From positions 72,358,200-72,422,199 of the forward strand of contig NC_051070.1 of the NCBI RefSeq assembly GCF_004664715.2: 64,000 nt of DNA. Direction: 5' to 3'. How positions within the stretch are numbered: the stretch's first letter is position 1; every line of letters starts with the position of its first letter. The notes below the pieces were generated by a model, which made no database searches, was not told the origin of the DNA, and saw only the letters and a list, made by a program, of their open reading frames with translations. Positions 1 through 9,290 of the stretch are shown here, piece after piece. Origin of the DNA: Peromyscus leucopus (lineage: Eukaryota > Chordata > Mammalia > Rodentia > Cricetidae). Position numbers and translations under genes: made by a program.

Positions 1-694
1 TCCTCAGACCGAAAGCCTCTTAGTCCCCATCCAACTATATCTCAGCTGAACTACTGCTACAAGCCTAAAAGTTTAAAAAGACCTCTAGTGTGGGATGACT
101 CGTCTCTCACGGGCTTGAGGGCCAGAAGGCCCAAACAAGTAAAAAAGATACTTTCTGAGAGCCAGCCTGGGTCTGCCTAAGGGTCTTAGCAACAGCAGCT
201 GAAACATGATCTGGAGATGACCTAGACCAATGAGAGGCAGCCATGTCACACCAGCAGATGCATATTAATCAGACTTCCCCCAAGGGTGGGGTGAAGGCTA
301 TATAAGGCTTGTCTCTTCCTCAATAAACTGAGTTTGTTGTTTCAACATTCTCCCAGAGTATGTGTGGTTTGACTCTGCGCCTACTTGGCCCCCACCCACA
401 AAGGGAACAACAACAAGGACTCTGCTACACTCTAGTTCCTGGTCCTCATGCCATATACCTTATACCTTTCTGCTTCCTGCCATCACTTCCTGGGATTAAA
501 GGCATGTGTTTTTCCCAAGCAAGACATGAGATCTCAAATCCTGGGATTAAAGGCATGTGAACTCTCAAATCCTGGGATTAAAGGTGTGTGCCACCATGCC
601 TGGCTTATATGTCTATTTAGTGGCTGTTCTGTTCTCTGACCCCAGATACGTTTATTAGGGTGCACAATATATTGGGGGACACAATACCACCACA
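1..694 (-). mobile_element. Old solo-type LTR, minus strand, split by a younger LTR
   Basis: Positions 1-88 and 430-694 are two parts of one minus-strand LTR, cut by the LTR at 89-429. Both parts match, in reverse complement, the complete LTR at 2356-2871. The terminus on the right is the reverse complement of TGTGGTGGTATTG, ending at 694. The left end lies outside the window, so its target duplication cannot be read. Three copies of a B1-like core (CTGGGATTAAAGG, near 492, 541 and 571) sit inside it. Confidence 0.75.
89..429 (+). mobile_element. Solo LTR of a class II ERV, nested in an older LTR
   Basis: The element begins TGTGGGATGACT and ends GCTACA, and is flanked by a perfect 6-bp duplication CTCTAG (83-88 and 430-435). 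A TATA-like TATATAAGG lies near 299-307 and AATAAA at about 321. A 6-bp duplication is characteristic of class II (ERVK-like) integration. A second copy lies at 24082-24393 on the minus strand. No internal retroviral sequence is present, so it is a recombination product (solo LTR). Confidence 0.85.
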
Positions 695-1060
695 GCTATT
701 TATGTTCTCACTCTCCTAAACAAGTTTGTTGGACCCATTTGCACTGGCTGTGGGTGGGAAGTTCACAGGCAGGGAATACATCAGGATATATGCTTGCCCC
801 TGATTGGTTGTAGGTGTGTGTGTGTGTGGGGGGTTACGTAGGCAGGAAATATATCAGGATATATACTTGCCCCTGATTAGACGTGATGGGAAATATGGTG
901 GCCTTGTGGGGTTTCCTTTTTAAGTCTCTGCAAGGCAGGTGTGACTAATGGCCATTTCTTGGGAACACAGAGATGGACCTGGCCAGAGACAATCCTCCTG
1001 GCCAGAATTTAATTAAAACTTGGTAGTGGTCTTATTCCCAACTGGTGGGATTACCAGAAT
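695..1060 (+). mobile_element. Probable LTR with duplicated enhancer-like block
   Basis: A 39-bp block occurs at 767-805 and again at 840-878 (about 73 bp apart) with a few mismatches; each ends in CCCCTGATT, CCAAT-box-like in reverse. TTTTTAAGTC near 919 could be a TATA variant and AATTAAAA near 1011 a poly(A) signal variant. This is the layout of an LTR U3-R-U5, but clean TG/CA ends and a target duplication were not found. Confidence 0.4.
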
Positions 1061-1408
1061 ATGTACATGTGGGTGTCAGAGGACAACACTGGGAGTTGGT
1101 TCTCTTCTTCCTACATGTGGATATCACATGACCAGCCTGTCTGGCAGGAATGTGTATATTCTAAAGAGGCTTCTGCTCTTTCTTTGACTATCAGACTATT
1201 GAAGCAATGGACCTCAAGAAGTTAGAATTACCTGAGGAATCTCCCACTGGGAGAGGAAATAGGTGAAGGGGTGGGGGTGTCAGTCAGAAGTGGAACTTGT
1301 CTCCTGGTGAAAGATTTAAAACTTGTCAGGTGACCTTGCTGAAGAAACCTGGAGCTGAGGCAATGGTGGGCGGTGCCCAGAGCTTGCTGGACTAAGCAGT
1401 CACGCATC

Positions 1409-1818
1409 TGTAGATGTAACCAATCGTCTTATTAAAATAAGAAACCAGAGCCAATGTAAAAGAGAAAGCCGAGAGGTCAGAGCTCAGAGCTAAAATCTTA
1501 CCTCCTGCAGTGCTCCTAGCTTCCCCGAGAGAGAGCTTCTTCCTGTTTGTCTGTCTTTAAATAGTCTTTCTGTTCTGCCTTCTCATTGGTTGTAAACCCA
1601 ACCACATGACTGCCTCGTCACTGCCTGTAAGTACCGCCCTCCAGGTCTTAAAGGCGTATGTCTCCAATACTGGCTGTATCCCTGAACACACAGAAATCTA
1701 CCTAGCTCTTCTAACCACCACGCTCTTGCTATGGCTCTAATAGCTCTGACCCCAGGGCAACTTTATTTATTAACGTACAATTAAAATCATATTTCAGTAC
1801 AAATAAAATATCACCATA
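1409..1818 (-). mobile_element. Solo LTR, minus strand, perfect 6-bp duplication
   Basis: Flanked by CGCATC at 1403-1408 and 1819-1824. In + orientation it begins TGTAGATG and ends CACCATA, a decayed CA end. It matches the complete LTR at 26984-27428 along its length, apart from a missing segment of about 30 bp near 1715 that in the other copy holds a B1-like block. A poly(A)-type AATAAATAAA lies near the 5' end on the minus strand. Confidence 0.85.
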
Positions 1819-1933
1819 CGCATCTCTCTGGCTTTCTATTTAAACCCTACCCACATGTCAGGACCCTGGCAATGGATTTCGGGGGTGGGTCACTGGACTT
1901 CTTTGTTCCTCATCTCCGTGTTGCCATGTTGAA

Positions 1934-1938
<5 letters not shown>

Positions 1939-1993
<55 letters not shown>
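1939..1993. repeat. (CT)n microsatellite
   Basis: Uninterrupted CT dinucleotides lie directly after an AATAAAT signal inside the LTR-like block. Confidence 0.95.
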
Positions 1994-1997
<4 letters not shown>

Positions 1998-2156
1998 ATT
2001 AATTTGGCTCTGTTAATTAGCTTACTAAGGACAAGTGGCTGAACATGGCTTGCTGGGGCACAGTCTGTGACCTTTAAGTCCAGTATCAATCAAACTCAGG
2101 TTGTCAGGCTTGTGGCAGGTGCCTTTGTTGAACGAGCTCTCTGGCTGGCCATTTTA

Positions 2157-2349
2157 CTTTTTGACACACAATTCCTCCCTGAATCTGGACCTCAGCCTTG
2201 GTGAGTAGAAATCCGTGTTGTGAGCCCGAGCATAACCCTCACCCTTGCCACCATGGTCAGTTGTTCCTGGGCCTGTTGGGCAATGACAAGGATGGCTGGG
2301 GGTGGGGGTGGAGGTTGACCGCTATCCACAGAAAAGATTGTCCTAACTA
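2157..2349. other. No recognised feature
   Basis: Unassigned sequence between the split SINE and the next LTR. A G-rich stretch near 2296-2313 is the only notable composition feature. Confidence 0.5.
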
Positions 2350-2355
2350 CTTGAT

Positions 2356-2871
2356 TGTGGTGGTATTATGTTCCCCAAAATATTGTGTACCCTAATAAAC
2401 TTATCTGGGGTCAGAGAACAGAATAACCACTAGATACTTAGGATAGGCAGTGGTAGCACACGCCCTTAATCCTAGCATTCCAGAGGCAGAAATCCATGTG
2501 TTCAAGGATACAGCCAAGCATGGTGACTCATCACACCTTTAATCCGAGAAAATGAGCCTTTAATCCCAGGGAGTGAGGCAGAAAGAAAGCAGAAAGGTAT
2601 ATAAGGCTTGAGGACCAGAAACTACAAGCATTGGGCTGGTTAAGCATTTGGCTGGTTAAGCTTTTAGGTTTTGAGCAGCACAGTTCAGCTGAGAGCCATT
2701 CAGATATGAGGACACAGAGGCTTCCAGTCTGAGGAAACAAGACCAGCTGAAAAGTTGGCCAGGTGAGGTTAGCTGTGGCTTGTTCTGTCTCTCTGATCTA
2801 CTAGTGTTTACCCCAATAACTGACTTCAGGTTTGATTTTATGAATAAGAACTTTTTAAGATTCATGCTACA
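2356..2871 (+). mobile_element. Solo LTR with perfect 6-bp duplication
   Basis: Begins TGTGGTGGTATTATG and ends CATGCTACA; flanked by CTTGAT at 2350-2355 and 2872-2877. AATAAAC lies only about 40 bp from the 5' end. Two or three B1-like cores (CCTTTAATCC) occur between 2463 and 2570, followed by TATATAAGG near 2599. Same family as the split minus-strand LTR at 1-694. Confidence 0.87.
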
Positions 2872-2877
2872 CTTGAT

Positions 2878-3770
2878 GATGAAAGTCCTTCTCTGCTGGC
2901 ATCACCTGTGGGTGAGCATTTAATGGGACATGGTCTCTTCATACCCTCTGTCCATTTGGAGAGATATGTCCCCGCATTGTCTTTCTCACCCATGTCCAGT
3001 CATCATCCTCTCCAGCCACTGGCTGCAGACTATGATCTTGGTAAACTGGGTCACTCAGGATGACTGAAGAGAGGCACTTGAGGATGCAAGGAAGTCTTGA
3101 AGGGGCAGGGGGGACAGCCTCCAGGGACTGAACCCCAAACAACCTTTCACAAGCTTACTGGCTATTACACAAAAGTTGTTTTTAGAGTGAGCGAAATTCC
3201 TTGTACCAGAGCCCCTGATCTAACCTGCAATCTCAGCCTCTGCAATCATCACCTCTGCAATCTCAGCCTTTATTACGCACTGTTTGCAGTACTCAGTAAT
3301 GCAAGACTTCCTCGTTTGTCAAGACCATCTTGTGACTAAGATCATGCAAAGGCTGTAAAACTCCTTCAGAAAAACAACTCTAAAATCACAGAAACAATCG
3401 CTATTTTTTCACAACAATTTCTTCAAAGCCTACATACATGTAAAACAATTATTTCATTCTGATGTTTATTCTAGATAGAATGACCCTACTAAATATCCCA
3501 CTACACCATGAACCAGTATGTAATCACACATTTGGCCATTTTTTTTCCTTCTAAGAAAAACACGTGACTGCGTAGTTTGCCCAAAGTTCTTTCCACTACA
3601 CAGATTTCCCTTCACCACTGTTCTTTAGGGTTGAGCCTGAAAAAGGCTGTAGTGCTGCATCTGTCCCATACACCATGCAGAATCATCTGTAAGCTAGGCC
3701 ATACTCTTCTCTTTCAGTCAACCAGTCATAGGTCATCCCCCCATGAAGCCACAGGTGCATGCTAGGAGAC
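2878..3770. other. No recognised feature
   Basis: Apparently unique DNA. Short open frames on both strands show no recognisable domain and no coding signal. A short local repetition (TGCAATCTCAGCCT) is seen near 3226-3270. Confidence 0.5.
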
Positions 3771-4775
3771 TGTGGTAGTTTGAAGGTAACTGGCCCCCAT
3801 AATCTCATAGGGAGTGGCACTGTTAAGAGGTAAGGCCTTGTTGGAGTAGCAGTCGTTATGCCCAGATTGCAGGGATCCCCCAAAAGGCCACCACAGAGAC
3901 CAAATCCCATATGTAAAAGCAAAGCGCCTTTATTACCTTCAAGCTCTGGGGCTTGGTCTCTCTGTCTGACACAGCAGTCAGAACAGAGGGCCCTGAGCTC
4001 AGGTCCGGTGGCTTTTTTTTTTTTTTTTAATAATAGCAGAGGTTGGGGTGAGGGAATTTCTAGGGTTCGGAACCCTGATTGGCTGACATTTGTCTAGGGC
4101 ATAGGGAATGTTTGGAATGTCAGGTATTTCCCCTTAGATGCAAGAACCTCCCTGGGTGGGGTCAGCTGATGGCTTTTCCTGGGTCCAGGTGTTGCCTGCC
4201 AGAAGCAGTATCTGGGCCTCTAAGCCTTTCATGGCAGCTGTGTGGTCAAGCTGTTTTGGGGCCCCTCCACACTGTGGTCTTGTTGGACAAAGTGTTTCTG
4301 TGGAAGCAGGCTTTGAGGTCTCATATGCTCAAGATACCACCCAGTGTCTCAGACCACTTCCTGTTGTCTGCAAGATATAGGACTCTCAGCTACTTCTCTA
4401 AGACCATGTCTGCCTGCACACCACCTTGTCCCACCATGATGATTGTGGTGGTTTGAAAGAAAATGGCCCCCAAAGGAAGTGGTACTATTAAGATGTGTGG
4501 CTTTGTTGGAGTGGGTGTGGCTTTATTGGAGAAAATGTGTCACTGTGGAGGAGGACTTTAAGGTCTCATATATACTCAAGCCACAGCCAGTGTCTCAGAC
4601 CACTTCCTGAATCCTTCTCCAGCACCATATCAGCCTGCATGCCGCATGTCCCACTGTTATGATGATGGATTGAACCTCTGAACTGTAAGCCATCCACGAC
4701 AATTACATCTTTTCCTTTATATGGGTTGCAGTGGTCATGGTGTCTCTTCACAGCAATAGAAATCCTAACTAAAAA
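3771..4775 (+). mobile_element. 5' LTR of the MaLR element, dimeric
   Basis: A truncated LTR copy (3771-3850 plus 4271-4443) is joined directly at 4443/4444 to a second, full copy beginning TGTGGTGGTTTG and ending CCTAACTAA. The first copy never resumes after the second, so this is a tandem fusion and not a nested insertion. The first copy is interrupted by another LTR at about 3855-4270. Confidence 0.7.
3855..4270 (-). mobile_element. LTR inserted in the MaLR 5' LTR, minus strand
   Basis: It interrupts the MaLR LTR between GTTGGAGTAG and GTGGTCTTG. Its left end (GTTATGCCCAG) resembles that of the LTR at 5635-6254 (GTTGTGCCCAG), followed in both by CCAC-rich sequence and a reverse poly(A)-like TTTATTA. 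Ends are decayed, so limits are approximate. Confidence 0.6.
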
Positions 4776-4778
4776 AAG

Positions 4779-4797
4779 TTTGTACCAGGGAATGGGG
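4779..4797 (+). promoter_or_regulatory. Primer-binding-site-like sequence of the MaLR element
   Basis: GTTTGTACCAGGGAATGGGG follows the 5' LTR within a few bases. ERVL/MaLR elements usually carry a tRNA-Leu type primer site here; the match is imperfect and is called by position. Confidence 0.45.
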
Positions 4798-4961
4798 TAT
4801 TGCTGTGATAGGCTTGATCATGCTTTTGTTTGGAGGAATTCGGACTTTGGTCCTTTAGGTTAGGAAATCAGTAGAATGCTTTAAGCCCTGCCTAATGGGT
4901 CATACTAGCAGGAACATGGGAGACAGTGAGGCTGAGTATGAGCTGATGAACTGTGGAAGCC

Positions 4962-5375
4962 TGTTGTGGGATATTTGTACACTGTGTGAAGATGTATTGC
5001 TGTGATTGGTGTAATAAAGAGCTGAATGACTGATAGGTAGGCAGGAGAGGTTGGTTGGATTTCTGAGGAAAGAGAGGAAGAGGAGGAGGAATCTAGGTGC
5101 TCAGATTACAGCAGTGAGACACTGAAGAGGTCAAACATATGATACACAATAGAGAGGTAACTAAGCCATGTGAAAGAATGTAGATTAATAAAAGCAGGTT
5201 AATTTAAGTTATAAGAGTTAGAGGGGTCAGCCGGGCGTTGGTGGCGCACGCCTTTAATCCCAGCACTCGGGAGGCAGAGCCAGGAGGATCTCTGTGAGTT
5301 CGAGGCCAGCCTGGGCTACCAAGTGAGCTCCAGGAAAGGCGCAAAGCTACACAGAGAAACCCTGTCTCGAAAAAC

Positions 5376-5411
<36 letters not shown>

Positions 5412-5516
5412 TTAGAGGGGTCAAGACTAAGCTAATGGCTAAGCTTTCATAATTAATAATAAGTCTCCATGTCATTATCTGTGGGATGACTGTTCCCATG
5501 AAAGAGTATTGTTACA
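4962..5516 (+). mobile_element. Solo LTR inside the MaLR internal region
   Basis: Begins TGTTGTGGGATATTTG and ends ATTGTTACA, flanked by GAAGCC (4956-4961) and GGAGCC (5517-5522), one mismatch. GATTGG followed by TAATAAAGAG lies near 5007-5022. It resembles the LTRs of the ERV at 27501-31175. A younger B1 sits within it. Confidence 0.8.
5230..5407 (+). mobile_element. B1 SINE, young, with 16-bp duplication
   Basis: Full-length B1 with a 3' poly(A) of about 30 bases. The target duplication AGAGTTAGAGGGGTCA is perfect at 5214-5229 and 5408-5423. It sits inside the LTR at 4962-5516. Confidence 0.95.
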
Positions 5517-5634
5517 GGAGCCTTTCTCAAGAGGTCGGAGGAGAAGAATATTAATATGTGGTCTAGAGATCATTCTTGTGATATTTTGGTAAAGAATGTG
5601 GTTGCTTTTTGTCCTTGTTCAAAGAGTCTACCTG

Positions 5635-6254
5635 TGTTGTGCCCAGATCGTGACCCCCAGAGAGACCACCAAAGACGAGCATGCCGAAATGCAAAAAGCA
5701 AGGTTTAATTCTGGATATCCAAAAGCAATACAAGCCTAGGCAGGGACTTCGTCCAATACATCCAATGCAGTGGAGGCTGGAGCGAGCGCCCACCTGTCTG
5801 CAAGCTCAGTTTTTAAAGGGAAAAATCACAAGGTTACATCATTTAGGGGTGCTAGTACGGGTACAATTCTGATTGGCTTGTGTCTAGGAATTCCAGAAAT
5901 CACAATTCAGTTTTCCTTCTAAGGAAGTAGTTGCCCACCACCATTTTTCATTGGCTGCCCCCAGATGGGGGCATCTGGTGATTACACAGTCACTATGGAA
6001 ACTAGGGTTGGGACATTCTATGGTCAAGCAGTTGCCTAGGGGGCCAGGGAGAGGACATTCCATAGTCCGGCAGCCATTACCTCCTGACTATCTTGTGACT
6101 CTGTACTTTTACACTTCCTGGTTTCTGGAATCTGGACTGACTGGTTTCAGTAACTTCTGGCCTATTCCAGTAACTTATGGCCTATAGCTAAAAAGGAGCA
6201 GCCTTAGGCCTTTAGTTTTTGGGGTGAAAGCATTTTGGTCTTATTTTGGTTCCA
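5635..6254 (-). mobile_element. Solo LTR inside the MaLR internal region, minus strand
   Basis: Begins TGTTGTGCCCAG and ends GGTTCCA; flanks TACCTG (5629-5634) and CACCTG (6255-6260) differ at one base. Removing it restores continuous MaLR internal sequence. Related to the LTR at about 3855-4270. Confidence 0.75.
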
Positions 6255-6571
6255 CACCTGAAGATAAAATGAAAAGTTTCTGATTAATTCTATTGTCAGA
6301 GGAAATCTCAAAACAGCCTAGTGTAGACTCTGCTGTGTGGTTATTAGTACTAACTCTAATGAAGATTTATAATGAAAAGGAGCAGGCTGAGCAAATAAAA
6401 ATGCAAAATATACAGATTGAGAAGAGGGGGACCAGGAAGCAGAATGCATCTAAATCCTGTGTTCAAGGAGATAAAAGGATTAAGAAATGGAATAAAGGGA
6501 GTGGTGACCCCAGGGCACGATCCCACCCAGCTAAATTTTCAACATGTGAAAAAGAACTAGAGAAAAGCTTA

Positions 6572-6697
6572 GAGCCAAGTTTGGTGGGGCACACCTTTAA
6601 TCCTAGCACGGAAAGCAGAGGCTGGTGGATCTCTGAGTCTGAGGTCAGCCTGGTCTACAAAGCTAGTTACAGGACAGCCAAGCTTAGGCTGTAGAGG
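6572..6697 (+). mobile_element. B1 SINE, degraded
   Basis: B1 landmarks CACACCTTTAATCC and GGTCAGCCTGGTCTACA are present with many substitutions and no clear tail. Confidence 0.8.
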
Positions 6698-7440
6698 TAA
6701 CAATCAAAACCAGGAAATTGGTGAAGATGTAATTGAAAGAGGGGCTGTGTTTTAGCCCTAGCTAGCAGCAGGACTTGGCAGTTTTGGCCACGTGGTTCTG
6801 ACTTTAGAGGTAAGGATGGAAGAAACAGCTTATAGAATGGCCACTGAGGTCAGGCATGTGTCAGGGGTGTCCCCGCATGGAGGCCTAGGGAAGCCATTGA
6901 GTAAAGCTCTGTGAAGTTGAAGCCTGAGTTGCCTTGGAGACCCTGAGATGTTAGAGATGCCTGAGCCATGGGATACCTGCTAAGGAAAGCTGTTAACAGG
7001 GAGTGGGAATAGCCCAAGAGGGAGAAGTATGTTGCAGTTAACAAAGCTCAATGGAGTTGGTGATTTGAAGAGTACTTTGACATCAGACATAGAGATGCAG
7101 AGTTTGGAGTTTGTCCATATGATTTTTGGTCTTGCTTTGGTCCAGTATTTCCTCACTATGCTCCCTTCCCTGTATATACTGTATATCCTTTTTGATTTTG
7201 ATTTTACAGGTGATTATAGTTAAGAGAGTGCATGAATCTCAGAAGAGACTTTGAATGTTAGACATTTAAATAAGTTTGGAATTGTTATAGACAACAGGAA
7301 TGTTTGAAGTTGAACTAAATGCATTTTGCATTATGATATTGTTACAAGCTTATGGGGGCCAGGGATTGAAATATGGTAGTTTGTATGTAATTGGCCCCCA
7401 TAATCTCATAGAGAGTGGCATTATTAAGAGGTATGACCTG

Positions 7441-7794
7441 GGCCCCCAGCTGGATCAGGCCCTCTGAATAGGTGAGACAGTTGATTGGCTTGATCTGTTT
7501 GGAAAGCAACTAGGCAGTGGGACGGAGTCCTGTGCTCATTTCATGAGTTGGCTGTTTGAAACCTGGAGCTTATGCAGGGACACTTGGCTCAGTCTGGGAG
7601 GAAGGGACTGGACCTGCCTGGACTGAGTCTACCAGGTTGATCACAGTCCTTGGGGGAGGCTTTGCTCTGGAGGAGGTGAGAATGGGGGGTAGGCTGGGGG
7701 GAAGGGGAGGGAGTGGGAGGGGGGAGAACAGAGGAACCCATGGCTGATATGTAGAACTAAATGGTATTGTAAAATAAAATAAAAGGAAAAAAAA
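7441..7794 (+). mobile_element. L1 3' end (Lx-type 3' UTR), 5' truncated
   Basis: Purine-rich L1 3' UTR with GTGGGAGGGGGG, the terminal ATTGTAAAATAAAA and an A-rich tail. The target duplication AAGAGGTATGACCT / AAGAGGTATGGCCT (7426-7439 and 7795-7808) differs at one base. Confidence 0.88.
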
Positions 7795-8295
7795 AAGAGG
7801 TATGGCCTTGTTGGAGTAGATGTGGTCTTGTTGGAGGAAGTGTGTCACTATGGAGGCAGGCTTTGAGGTCTTATATATGCTCAAGATACCACCCAGTGTC
7901 TCAGACCACTTCCTATTGTCTGCAAGATGTAGGACTCTCAGCTACTTCTCCAGCACCATGTCTGCCTGCACACCACCTTGTCCCACCATGATGATTGTGG
8001 TGGTTTGAAAGAAAATGGCCCCCAAAGGGAGAGGCACTATTAGGAGGTGTGGCTTTATTGGAGTGGGTTTCGCCTTGTTGGAGGAAGTGCGTCACTGTGA
8101 AGGTGGACTTTGAGGTCTCATATATACTCAATCCACAGCCAGTGTCTCAGACCACTTCCTGTTGCCTTCAAGTCAACATGTAGCAGCTCCTTCTCCAGCA
8201 CCATGTCTGCCTGCACACCACCATGCTGCTTGCTATGATGATAAGAGACTGCACTTCTGAAACTATAAGCTGCCACCTCAATTAAATGTTTTTCC

Positions 8296-8814
8296 TGCTG
8301 TGGGATGTTCTGTGTGTCCTGTGGGAGCCCGTTCTCGGGTTCCTCGTGGCTTTACCCAGCAGGTCCACATAGAGGATGATTAGGACCACGGGCCTGAGTG
8401 CAGGTGTCTGAGATGGTCTGCACTTGGCTGTTTTGGGGAATGGTCTGTATGTCAAGTCGCTCTGATTGGTCAGTAAATAAAACACTGATTGGCTCGTGGC
8501 TAGGTGGGAAGTATAGGCGGAACTAACAAAGAGGAGAAGTAGAACAGGAAGGCAGAAGGACTCACTGCCAGCCACCACCAGGACAAGCCGCATGTGAAGA
8601 CGCCGGTAAGCCACGAGCCACGTGGCAAGGTATAGATTTATGGAAATGGATTAATTTAAGCTATAAGAACAGTTAACAAGAAGCCTGCCATGGCCATACA
8701 GTTTGAAGCAATTTAAGTCTCTGTGTTTACTTGGTTGGGTCTGAGCGGCTGTGGGACTGGCGGGTGACAAAGATTTGTCCTGACTGTGGGCAAGGCAGGA
8801 AAACTCTAGCTACA
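8296..8814 (+). mobile_element. Solo LTR inside the MaLR 3' LTR, perfect duplication
   Basis: Begins TGCTGTGGGATG and ends CTAGCTACA; TTTTCC flanks it at 8290-8295 and 8815-8820. A CCAAT-like GATTGG and AATAAAAC lie near 8465-8482. Confidence 0.85.
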
Positions 8815-8969
8815 TTTTCCTTTATAAGAATTGCCATGGTCACGGTGTCTCTTCACAGCAATAGAAACCCCAACTAAGAGAGGGGCAGGAGATATTGTAG
8901 CAGGAATAGAAATCTGAGCATTTGGCTCAACTTTTCATGTATTTGTGCCTTCGGACCTACTTGAGCCTG

Positions 8970-9052
8970 ATCATGTATGCACTGTTTCCATACCACGTCT
9001 TCATGCTTGAGTGGCAAGCACTTTACCAAGTGAGACATCTCCCCAGCTCCTG
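8970..9052 (-). mobile_element. tRNA-derived SINE promoter end (B3/B4 type)
   Basis: The minus strand reads GAGCTGGGGAGATGTCTCAC then GTGCTTGCCACTCAAGCATG, the A-box half of a B3/B4-class SINE; the remainder is not recognisable. Confidence 0.6.
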
Positions 9053-9290
9053 CTCTTTACCTTTCTTCCATATGCAATTACCTTGGTAAACAGCCATATG
9101 TCCCTCGAGGAAAGGATGGAAGAAAGATCAACAGTAAAACGTTTGGTAGTTTACCAGTGCCTTCTTCAAAGGACCCAGACTTCCCTTCATTTGAGTCTGG
9201 GATTTTAAACCAGCTCAAGTCTATGCATGGGTTGAGGAGCCATAATCTCTGTTGCTGTCATCTGACGTAGTCTTCCCTTTGCATGCTCTG
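9053..9290. other. No recognised feature
   Basis: Apparently unique sequence without coding signal. Confidence 0.4.

Larger units (their letters stand above)
1130..2088 (+). mobile_element. LTR-like insertion in the SINE, itself carrying an LTR
   Basis: After removing the nested LTR at 1409-1818 this is about 540 bp. It carries a TATA-like TTTAAACC near 1841 and GAATAAATCT near 1931 followed by a (CT)n run. Flanks resemble each other (GATATCAC on the left, AGTATCAA on the right), consistent with a short target duplication. The family was not identified. Confidence 0.45.
1060..2156 (-). mobile_element. B3-type SINE, split by an LTR-like insertion
   Basis: The left half (about 1060-1130) and right half (about 2089-2156) read together as one minus-strand B3/B2-class SINE, with the tRNA-related promoter end on the right. 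About 960 bp of other sequence lies between them. Exact ends of the split are uncertain by roughly 10 bp. Confidence 0.55.
3771..8880 (+). mobile_element. MaLR (ORR1/MT-like) LTR-to-LTR element, heavily invaded
   Basis: Two LTRs of the same type (3771-4775 and 7372-8880) enclose internal sequence that reads, after insertions are removed, like rodent MaLR internal DNA. Start of the internal part is primer-site-like (GTACCAGGGAATGGGG). Both LTRs begin with the rodent MaLR-type TGTGGTAGTTTG (TATGGTAGTTTG at 3') and end AACTAA. Flanks GAGAC (3766-3770) and GAGAG (8876-8880) could be a decayed 5-bp duplication. Without its insertions the element would be about 2.5 kb and non-coding, as expected of a non-autonomous MaLR. 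Family name is from recognition. Confidence 0.7.
7372..8880 (+). mobile_element. 3' LTR of the MaLR element, dimeric, with two insertions
   Basis: Same arrangement as the 5' LTR: a truncated copy (7372-7440 plus 7795-7995), then a full copy beginning at 7996 with the identical junction (CCACCATGATGAT to TGTGGTGG). It is interrupted by an L1 tail (7441-7794) and a solo LTR (8296-8814), and resumes at 8821 to the end AACTAA. Confidence 0.7.

Noticed and set aside
3771..4775. DNA transposon (hAT-like) as the identity of the repeat at both ends
   Set aside because: TG start, the flanked internal region with a primer-site-like motif and the matching second copy at 7372-8880 favour a MaLR LTR.
4444..4775. 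Second LTR copy as a simple nested insertion
   Set aside because: The first copy does not resume after it, in either LTR, so a fusion fits better.
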